This document shows, piece by piece, positions 1 through 9,392 of a stretch of 26,195 nt of DNA (positions are counted from its first letter, which is position 1; every line of letters starts with the position of its first letter). A program made the position numbers and the translations under genes. This stretch comes from Elysia marginata (taxonomy: Eukaryota > Mollusca > Gastropoda > Plakobranchidae). The stretch lies in contig BMAT01003668.1 of the NCBI GenBank assembly GCA_019649035.1, forward strand, positions 416,490 through 442,684. Reading direction: 5' to 3'. Below the pieces are notes generated by a model. It saw only the letters and a list, made by a program, of their open reading frames with translations, had not been told where the DNA came from and searched no databases.

Positions 1-39
<39 letters not shown>
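1..39. repeat. (AG)n microsatellite at window edge
   Basis: Pure AG dinucleotide run, cut by the start of the window, so its full length is unknown. Confidence 0.95.
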
Positions 40-42
<3 letters not shown>

Positions 43-316
43 ATAAAAATAAAATTTTGGAAAAAGCAAAACTATTATAACTGTGTTAACTTAATAGCGA
101 GAGGGTTAAAAATATGACAGTACCAGGTCAATTAATAACATCAGAACTTTATACGCTTTTCAATATCTTAGCATTTGTGTTGAAATTGCCGTGACTGCCA
201 TTCTTATTTTCACAAATATCAGTAACTGCTTATAAAGGAAAACTTTTATTATGGAAATGTGTTAAAACAAGTTTCCCAATTTTTTTTTTTTGCAGAGAAC
301 CTATAGGGCTAATACG

Positions 317-326
317 AACTTCTAGG
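317..326. repeat. target-site duplication, distal copy (SINE tail side)
   Basis: AACTTCTAGG, identical to 632-641. The two copies bracket the tRNA-derived SINE. Confidence 0.7.
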
Positions 327-631
327 TTAGGTTAGGTTGTTTGAATTTTAACGTCTCTTTTTTAACTACAAGGCTATATCAGGCACGGCGCTGGAGACAA
401 TTGAAAGCATGCTGCGACACTGGTGTAAGGAGCGGTTGCGTACACCGCACCCAGTCACATTACCCTGACACTGGGCGTACCAGACTTAGCACTAAATCCA
501 TGATGCGAGGCACTAGGTGGATCAGCAGCTAATACAAATTTAAAAGTCCTCGGTTTGACTCGGCCGGGGATCGAACCCGTACCTCCCGATCTCTGAGCGA
601 GTGTCTTACCGCTAAGCCACAGAGCCGGTCA
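327..631 (-). mobile_element. tRNA-derived SINE, apparently full length, with target-site duplication
   Basis: Read on the minus strand, the element starts with a tRNA-like head: A box TGGCTTAGCGG (619-609) and B box GGTTCGATCCC (577-567), with most of an acceptor-stem pairing (GGCTCTG with CCGAGTC). It continues through a roughly 230-bp body and ends in a short (AACCT)n tail (about 343-327). It is flanked by the 10-bp direct repeat AACTTCTAGG at 317-326 and 632-641 (plus strand), the expected footprint of LINE-mediated insertion. The head is too degenerate, and attached to too long a body, to be a functional tRNA gene. I cannot name the SINE family. Confidence 0.8.
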
Positions 632-641
632 AACTTCTAGG
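632..641. repeat. target-site duplication, proximal copy (SINE head side)
   Basis: AACTTCTAGG, identical to 317-326, directly against the tRNA-like head of the SINE. Confidence 0.7.
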
Positions 642-1905
642 ACTATCCGGGCATTTTCATAACAATTTCGTAAAATTTTTGTTTCGATTGCAATTAAGTT
701 TTGAATATGTTTAAAAAGAAACAAACTTTTCAAGATTATTTTAAAATTACGCAAAAGAAAGAGCAACTACAGACAACACAGTGCAGCTGAAGGAGGTAAC
801 AGTTTGATTACGGCTTGCGTTATTAACATCAGTCGATAGCCCTTCGTTAAGTTGTGTTGGAGAATGTTGTTCAGAATAATGAAGACAACTAACGTTCTCC
901 TTACGCTTGCTCTGCCCGATCAATTTTGTTCATGATTTCACTTCTTTAAAACCGAAAACTGGCAAGTTAGGCTAAAAAAACAAAGATTTGAAATTTAGTT
1001 TAAAAAAATATCAATGAACTTGAACTAGTTTAAAGCAGAGGAAACAAAACATAGTTGGACATAGTTGGGAAATATATTTCGTTTGTTAGCTTTATGCGCT
1101 TGTTTTTATCAGGTTACTGATGCACACAAACTGTTCCAGGCTTGAGGATGTTGAAAAGGTGCAATAAAGGAACTTGAACGTGTTGAAGGAATAGAAAAAG
1201 GGCATTAAATATCACTGCTTGATTGATTTCCGTCTGTTGAGCTTTTGAGTGGACATATGGCTAAGAAATATATACTGACCGGGATTAGAAAGTTTCTACT
1301 TAAAATATTGCCCCTCAATATGCAACAAGATCACGGTATTATATCTTATCTTGGAAAAAATCAACAGTATTTTTTTACTTAAAAACAAATAAAATAACTT
1401 GCTTGGAATTTGTGTATTTTATTCGTCACTCAATTAACCAACTTCCCTTTTTATAAGTTGTGTAGGGAACCTTTATGTCCGCCCACTGCGTTGACAGCGA
1501 CTCTAAAATGGCGTCGCATAGGTCTATTCGTATCAAAGCAACAAAAAGGCTTTGGGGAGGTCATTCCATTCTTAACTGAGGACAATTCTTTAGCTTCCTT
1601 TTTTTATTTGAACAAAAAGCACTGAGACCCAGCGAATCAATTTTCAGTCGTAAAAAGTCTTGAGAAAAAGGCGACTATTTCACAACTGTATACTTTAATT
1701 AGCCATAAAAAGGGACACAAACTTAGCTCATTCATCAAACATTGTGGGCGTGGCCTGTCTAGCAGACTTTGACTGTAATGAACAATTTATCACGAAGCTT
1801 ACTTATTGAAGATTAGCTGACTTCCAAATATTGGATAAAGTTATTCCATAAGGCTTGTTTTTTAATGGAACTCGAGAAAGAACGCGACCTGCGAATGCGA
1901 ATATG
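642..1905. other. intron, no feature seen
   Basis: AT-rich sequence with only short chance open frames and no splice-flanked coding block. It should be part of the intron after the pore exon, because neither the C-linker nor the nucleotide-binding-homology exons are present. Confidence 0.6.
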
Positions 1906-2100
1906 TCAAGCAATTTTTAGTAAATCAGTTTTCCTCTGACTTTGATTCCCAACTTGCCACTGGTCTATAACTAAGGCTTCTTTGATCAGCTATCTTTCGA
2001 CGCATGTCTTTGATGGCTTTACGGATTCCCAGTTAATGTTCTCAAATTTATAACTATTGTCATGATCACATTACTTTTTCATATCAATGTCCAATCTTCC
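1906..2100 (+). repeat. diverged dispersed repeat, copy 1
   Basis: Aligns with 5494-5692 in the same orientation over about 195 bp. It includes a 31-base exact match starting TTAGTAAATCAGTTTTCC, and further shared blocks such as TGATCAGCTATCTT, CGACGCATG and ATTCCCAGT. There are no clear termini, duplication or coding content. It is probably two fossil copies of an unidentified mobile element, or an old segmental duplication. Confidence 0.75.
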
Positions 2101-5100
2101 TTATCAATAATTATGAGAGCATGAACATTTAGTTAGTAAAGTGAATCATGACAGATGTGTGCTGAATTTAATGCCGATGAGTAAAGCTTAAGTATGTTTC
2201 TTTATAATTATTGGAAAAGAGGAACTTACATATTATTATCTTTTGAATAAAAATGACATGGAGTCTATCTTGATATAAAGAAAACCATCAAAGTAACACT
2301 TTTTTCATTTGTCTAGCACTTAGGCTTTCCTGTTGGTCTACCTTGATAATAATTGTCTGCTCTTATCGAATGTTTCTTAACTACTAAATCTATTTCAAGT
2401 TTCCACAAAAAACAACTATGCGACTTGCTGTTTTTGGCTTTAAACAAATGCCAGAACAATTATATTTCTGCCAGTTATTGAGCAGAGAATCCGTAACTCA
2501 GGCTCTGATTTCTCTATTATTGCAGCAAGTGAGTTTCGGTGCAGGTGCTTAGTTGATAAAAAAAATTACAACAATATCGTAAAAAAAACAGCTATATATC
2601 AATATTGACACAATCTTTCGATTATATTTAACAAGATAAACTGGAAAATTGAGAAAGTTATTTGGAAAATTAAACATTGAAATTATATCGTCTTTTATCC
2701 TAAAACTCTTCGATCCTTTATGAATATAAAGTAGATGGTAAATGGCATGCACGAGATTATTGAACTTCAGATGCCAATCAGATAAAATATTGCTACTAGC
2801 CACACCCAGTCGTCTATTGCGAAATCAACAAACTTCTTACAGTTATGGTCACGTGCGATATATCTTTTTTTTTATAATAAAGTGAATAAAACTTCGTTTA
2901 GCCCTTTTCTGTACTGCTTGGTGATTTTAAACGTAATGGTAATGGATGATTACTATTAGCTTTTTAATTGCTTCCTGATATCTTTATAATTTTGCAGCTA
3001 TCGTTTGACACGCCTATCAGGATGCAATTTGCAAACGATTTAATTGCATTAGGCTTGAAAAGATGATAGCAGTTCTTAAATTAAGTTAACGAAGACGTTT
3101 TTTCTCATGTTATTCCTTGGTCCTTTCTTCCTTATTTGTATTTTGAAAATCTTTTTATCTTCAATAGAAAGATAGCGTGCTCCGATGTATTGTACAAGTA
3201 CATAAGACTCCCAACTCCAGAATTTTTTAGTGAAATCAACGCAAGTATGTAAGAATAGATATTGTAAAAATCAAAATGGTAACATTCAAGAGAAAAAATG
3301 GCAAATGACATTTGAACACAATGAGAAACACATCGGATCATTGACGTTAGTTTTAATGTTTCATACGAGCTGCTCTCACTTGTTCACCCTACCTTACCCA
3401 AGTTAATATTGTAGTCCAGGGGGTAAAGAGTGTTGCTTTTATTGACGTGTAGAGACTGGTGTCACTATAGTTTGGCTCTTTATTTTTGTGTCTGGCCTCG
3501 CTGATTGCTTTGGGATGACGTCAACCATTGCTACCTGTCTTTCATGGGTGTCTTTGATGCGATTATGACCAGAACTGTCACACGATCGATTTGTGTGTCT
3601 GTGGGTTGGTAGCAAACAATGACAACCTAACCCACCGTTTATTCTCATTGTGCCGTTTTCTGAACAAGGTTCCAGACTCCATAGCGATTATGATAAAAGG
3701 ATGAAGAAGAAAGCCTATTTGTAAGTCTTCCTAAACGTGATCGGTGTTATGATTTTTTAAAGTGAAACTAAGTTCTCGGGCAATTTTAAACGCGAATTGA
3801 ATTTTGGTTTTGTTTGACCATTTTAATTTTAATGTATTGATAAAATAAAAATCGATAACTATGCAAAAGGTATTGGGAAAGCTTCTAGAAACAAGTGTTT
3901 CCCATTACGTGAAGTGCAAAAAGAAAACAAGAACATAGAACTTGGTTTCTTTTTACAAAATAATTGTAGATAGTGTTGAAAGAAACTTTAGTTTATTGTG
4001 ACCTTTTTTACCGTTTTCTTGAACCCTTTGATAATTTTTTTAGCATTTTGCACGATACAAATACTTTTGTACAAACAAGCCCTAGTGTTTCACTCGCAAA
4101 AAAGATTTCTTATGAATGTTAGCTTTACATCTTTAAAACCTTGGTTGAGGTATGATCTTTATCTTATTAAGTTAATTTGCAAAAGCTTATTAATGAAATC
4201 ATGTTGGTGTCATCAAGGAGATTGTCTATCACAAGGCATAGTTCTTCATTCAGAGAAGTATACTTTTCCCTGCCTATAGTATAAAGTTCGATTTTCTAAT
4301 GTGAAACATGACCAATCAGTTAAAGATCACCAGACTTTGTGGGCGGCTACACATTTTCTCATGCAAACGAGTTTTGTCTTGGAAAAATATACAGAAAGCC
4401 ACGTCGATCAAGTCGATCAAGTACGATGGACAGGTTTCTTTTGACGTGACCTCTGCTAATTGCGATTTCTAAAAATAGCTAACGTTGAAAGACAACGAAA
4501 TTTTTTAACTATCCTGCACCGATAATTTGAAAGCAGGAGCAATGCATTGTATAAAATACAATGGCATTATTTTTTTGTTTCAAGGAAGTGCATGTCATTG
4601 ACAGGGTACAGAGACCTACAGAATAGTTTTTGAGAAAATCTTCAGCTTTTTGGAATAGGCCTTATAGGAGGCAGCTTAGTGGATCCTAATGTATCACGAG
4701 AGGCTTTTCTATGTCTGAATAAAGAAAAATGATTTTGTGTTTTAGAAGCAAAACAAATAGACGCAAAAACCTTTTGGTTTCGATTCAACATTGTTTTGTA
4801 TTCTGTTAAAAGAATGAATAAAAATATTTACTTTTCATTTTTTTTTCTACTTCTATAAAAGATTTTTCAAAACTCACTTTAGAACAATGTGACATATATG
4901 AATCACAACTCGTTTAAACCTCTTAACACTATTTGATTTTTTCTTTACTCAAGGGATTGAAACATACAGTGCCGCAGGCGTTACAGCTTATGTTTCACTT
5001 ATTACTGGTCCAATCAAGCGTATGAGCTAAAAACACTTTTTTTCCAAGTTATAAATTAGTTCATGCTTTTATCTCGCATACGATGTACCATCTAATATTG

Positions 5101-5493
5101 TGAGTTTTAAAACCCATTATTTTACATTACTTCTACTTTGTGTAATATGGTTATTGATCAGAAGCCTAAGCACTGTTTTAGATTTGAATACAAACAAACG
5201 CATGAAGTAGAAGAAAGACAAAATAGAAAGAAAGAAAAGCAAGGTGGAGATTAAATATAAAAACATGTGAAAAGTTAATATATCTGGATTAAACGGCAGG
5301 TCATGTTTTTTTAAAGAGAAGACAGCCATAGTTTAAGCCGTTCTATTGCTCGTTTAAATAAGTGCAGGTCGTTTCTATGACAACTGAAACATCATTTAGA
5401 ATTAAAAAGTCGTTGTAAACATTTCTCCAAACTACCGAGTCGATTGTGATTCCCAACGGAGTCTCTGAGGCGTAAAATGAGTTCGTTACTACT
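2101..5493. other. intron, no gene seen
   Basis: AT-rich, with stops dense in all frames. Small items only: a perfect CRE-like palindrome TGACGTCA at 3516-3523 inside a slightly GC-richer patch (3430-3650), and a two-unit GTCGATCAA repeat near 4403-4420. None is tied to a promoter. Confidence 0.55.
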
Positions 5494-5692
5494 TGAAGCA
5501 ACATTAGTAAATCAGTTTTCCTCTGACTTTGATTTCCATTTCCCCATTGGTTTATACGGCCACCTTTTGATCAGCTATCTTCGACGCATGCCTTTGATGG
5601 TTTTACCCATTCCCAGTCAATGTTCCCAAAGTTATAATTATCATCATTGTCACATTACCTTTTATTACAAATGTTCAATCGTCGTTTTCAAT
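5494..5692 (+). repeat. diverged dispersed repeat, copy 2
   Basis: Same-orientation partner of 1906-2100, with roughly 75-80 percent identity by eye and several small indels. A plus-strand open frame of 78 codons over this copy (5477-5713) is not preserved in copy 1, so it is not taken as a gene. Confidence 0.75.
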
Positions 5693-7360
5693 TATTTATG
5701 GCCGCTACGATAGAACAAACAGAAGTATTTAACACATTAGTGCATTTAATTTATTTCTACGAGAAAGACAGATTATAAACTATCAAAAGTGAGCTCTTTT
5801 GTAATTGATGTTTAAAAAACAAGTAAGATTTTAAACAAAGCTCGCCACATGAAACCCAACATGATGAGTATTGTTTCATTGAGCTCCTTCAATCCAGTTT
5901 GCTCATGGTCTGAACACAATTGGTGCAAAACAAATGTATTTCCATACTTAAACCCAAATACAGTTGTCAAAAGCAATTTTTTATAGGTTTGGCGAGGAAT
6001 AACAGGCAAAGAATCAATGTTTGGCTTTAGTGGCAGCTTGTCTGTGTTCTGTAAAGTTTTTGGTAAATTCCACCATGTAGACGGTTAACTTTGTTTTAGC
6101 AATAGTAAACAAATCAAAGCGGTCTAGTCGGTTTGCGTTCAGTTGGCAGAACTTTTAATACAAACGTCAAGCACTATTGATTCAAAATATAGCAGCCTTA
6201 TAGATGAGTGTAAACAGATTATTCCACTGAAAACCATGGAAATCAGAATTGTTTTCCTTTGGAAATAGACTTAAAATTTGGCTTCAACCTTTTCAAAATT
6301 GTGTCAGCAAGCTATGATGATATGTCTGTCAAGGTGTGGCTTAACGCGATTAAGGCTAATTACGAATGATGTTAGTGACTAAATCTTTCCAATGCTTTAA
6401 GAGATATTTTACTCACAGATATAAAAACCCTGGAGTCAGAAGTATTTCGAAGAACTGTTTTTTCCTGCAATCCATAATTATTGTCGATATCACATTATAC
6501 ATTTGTCTTCAAGACCATAAACAGCTGGAACTGTTGGACCAGAGAAGTAATCAAATAAAGTTTAGAAGTGCTGCTTCCTTAGTACATCTGGGCTAACTAT
6601 TACATTCTTTCAAAGCAGATAAAAGAAGTGTTACCAATGAGAAGTTTATGGTGCTGGTTATTTAAATTTGAAGTATCTGACGAGGCAGTTTGCATTTAAT
6701 GTTTGCGTGAGTTAAGAAAAGAGAGTTTTTGGTAAATTTCTGGTAATTTCTATAGTTAGATAGATGCATACACAGAGCTTCAGCAGCACATAGGGAGACA
6801 CATGATATCCTGTGAATATGACAGACTGGAAACAATTAGAGTTTGAATCTCTGGTTTTATAAAGTTATTTTATTTATTTACTTAAATTTAATGCACTTCA
6901 ATTTTTTTAACCAATTTTCAATACTCTCAGATACAAAATAAATAGCAGGTTTAACTCAAATTAAAACCAACAAGACTTGCAGAAAAGTGTTTGATAAACA
7001 GAATAATGAAGTCAAAGAAAGACAAAACAGCAGTTGGTAAGCCATACTTTGTCTGCAAGTAGAAAACATTCCTTTACAGGTGCATCTAGGTCGTATTTTG
7101 TACACTTTATAATGTATGGAATAAAGCTGGGGTTTTTTTTAAGATTAATTATCGGCTATTTGTTATTGTTCCATTAAACTCTTAAACTCGATATTCACCG
7201 GGCTGAAAAATAAACTACCTTTCTAGAATGTGTTTTGATCTATAAGTTCACGCTATGAAAACTTGTATGTTTTTTAAAGAAACCATTCATGATTTGGAAA
7301 ACATACAATATCACATAAAATACTGATCTTCCTTTTATCGCAAGTCTGAAGTTGACGATC
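5693..7360. other. intron, no feature seen
   Basis: AT-rich filler. Open frames are short, lack recognisable motifs and lack splice signals that would join them to the channel gene. Confidence 0.55.
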
Positions 7361-7860
7361 TGAAGCCCGTTTCATAGCGCAAACACTTTCAGACAGTTTT
7401 ACTTTTGCCCTATGGAACGGCCAGTTTGCCACCGTCCGGCGTCCGCAGAAAGGGCTTGCGAGCGTTCACGAATAGCCTCCCGAGGTTCGCTGTGAACTTA
7501 CAACGACCATCGGTTGAATTTTCATGGGCTTATCTTCTGTTTAAATCATTCAAAATTGAAAGAAGACATTCAGATTTAATTGGGCGGGAGCGCTGAAGGG
7601 GTATCTGATCTTGACTATAATTTAAAAGATGTATCAAACACAACTTGAATTGACCGGATTCTTTTGCCAGGAACGTCAGGTGGTTGCCATTTTTTAAAAA
7701 AATGTTCGCCGAGAACAACTCGTTGCCTTGAAACAAGAACGGTCGCACCAAATAGTTCCCCTGATAGCGGGGAACGCTCGAGCTATGCAACGGTCACTTG
7801 GTCCAGAAAAAGAGAGAGGGGAGGGGGGAGTAGCGATGCCACTGCACTCATTAATCCATC
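7361..7860. other. GC-richer patch with hairpin, possible old mobile-element fragment
   Basis: Base composition rises clearly above the surrounding intron (for example ACGGCCAGTTTGCCACCGTC near 7418). A perfect 7-bp stem GTTCCCC/GGGGAAC with a 7-base loop lies at 7755-7775. Overlapping short open frames occur on both strands but show no known domain. No terminal repeats or target duplication were seen, so an insertion is only a guess. Confidence 0.3.
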
Positions 7861-9208
7861 TAATCTGCCGTGAGAGGAAACAGCTACGAATACATAAGTA
7901 CAATGGCCCTAGTTCTTTGTTTCTTTCCTTTGGCTACATTTAGGTGTGCAGGTGCACGTCTTGTAGAACAAACAAGGATACAGCATGGCATGCACGTGAC
8001 GCTTGTGTTTACATAGAGATACCCAAGTGAGGGATGTTTGTCTAGTTCAATCTCCGATGGAATGGAGGCTAAAGGTTGGTTCAACTATGGACATCTTGCC
8101 AACCAATAATTCTCCTTATATTGATTTTAGCAAGGTCTGTTATCTAAAATATTAGATAAGACAAAAATAACAATCTAACCCTTCCTGCCTCAACCCCGAG
8201 CCCCTGGCCCATTTCACTCTTTTTTTTTTATTGTTGCATTTGGTCGAAGCTCACGGAACTTCCTTTTCAAATTTCCTTTGCATATGCAAACTGCGAAGGT
8301 TGCAGCCGTTTCTGAGTAATAAAAAATATTACGTTGCGCGAATCTTACATCGATTTGTCTTACTTAAGCAGTGGTTCAAGGTAGAGAGAAAGAAAGTTAT
8401 CAAAATGGTCTCTTCGACTGTACTCATACCTGGCAACTGAGGCGGTGGGCGCCAGCGAGTAGTGCGGGTTTGAATCCTACTTTCTTCATGTCCTGTATTT
8501 TCACTTTTACGTTTCGACTACTTGATACATCATAGGTCGTACAGTGGGCCATGGATGATCGAGCCAATCATATTGAAAGGCCATTTACACAATGTATTTA
8601 AAACACGTAACTCCTAAAGTGTAGCATGCATTGCTTTTTAAATAGTGCTCAACATAATAATACAATTCTCTCTTTTCTTAGTGCGCTTGTCATAATTATA
8701 AACAAGTAATGGAGATCGATATTTTATTGTCGCAAAAGTCTGTTCACACGTTTAGCTGTTTGGCTTTTTCGAAGAAATTTTGGAGACAGCTTTGTCCACC
8801 ACAGTGTTCATTAGGTTGAAGATTAAAATCGTCACGACTGTGTTCAGTTTCAATGGTTTGGCCTCTATTCAAATCCGCCTCACCATAGACATCGCGTTGT
8901 GATCTCGAGATTCTTAGAAATTTAGGGTAATCTGTCCCATTCTTTTACCTCTGCCTCGCTAAGCACTGACTGCTTTACAACTCAGAGAAGCCTTTACAAC
9001 TTTAAAAAAGTGGTTGCTTTCTCGTTTCTACGTTTTGTTTTGTTGAATCACTGGGTAGGTATGTAATAATTTGTGAACAATATGCAAGCTTTTAAACAAA
9101 AAAATTGCTGCTTAAGTTCACCGAAGTAAAGAACGGCTGTTTCTGATAGAGCTCCAAACAATCATGTATAAACACAGGCAAATTACACGAAGAAAAAAAA
9201 CCACTCAC
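7861..9208. other. intron following the pore exon
   Basis: Begins at the GTGAGT donor of the pore exon on the minus strand (9208). It contains a lone B-box-like GGTTTGAATCC at 8467-8477, preceded by GGTGGGCGCCAGCGAGTAG, which may be the remains of another tRNA-derived element. No further channel exon was seen. Confidence 0.5.
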
Positions 9209-9392
9209 ATCCTATGATCATCATGAACACAGAGAAGAGCTTCTCCGTCTGGGTGTTGGCTGCGACGTTGCCGAAGCCGACTCCGGTCATACAGGACAGC
9301 GTGAAATACAGAGCTGTCAGATAACGCATCTCCTTGCTGGGTCCTCCCAGAAGGTCGTCACTGGCAGTAGTGTTGGGGGAAGTGAAAGGCTC
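9209..9392 (-). CDS. eag: eag exon: turret, pore helix, selectivity filter and start of S6
   Basis: 184 nt encoding 61 residues plus one base, from [20 protein letters not shown] to [11 protein letters not shown]. The pore helix is [10 protein letters not shown] and the filter is TGVGFGN, followed by [11 protein letters not shown] as in fly Eag. NTT near the start is a possible second sequon in the turret. The acceptor is TTTGACCTCTGAACAG|GAG (9393/9392) and the donor is GGAT|GTGAGT (9208), phase 1, the same position and phase I recall for the human gene inside S6. Oddity: the filter has Gly (GGA, 9284-9282) where the family has Ser. The next exon, expected to begin with a LLYATIFG-like block, is not found in 1-9208. 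Confidence 0.95.

Noticed and set aside
567-627. A functional tRNA gene
   Set aside because: A and B boxes are present, but the stems contain mismatches and the block is the head of a 305-bp element with target duplications, so it is a SINE.
3439-3648. Open frame in the GC-richer patch on the minus strand (69 codons)
   Set aside because: No motif, no splice context and no second supporting signal.
1-9208. Downstream eag exons (rest of S6, C-linker, nucleotide-binding homology domain)
   Set aside because: I looked for LLYATIFG-, DMKADICVHLN- and ILGKGDVFGD-like blocks on the minus strand and found none, so the 3' part of the gene must lie outside the window.
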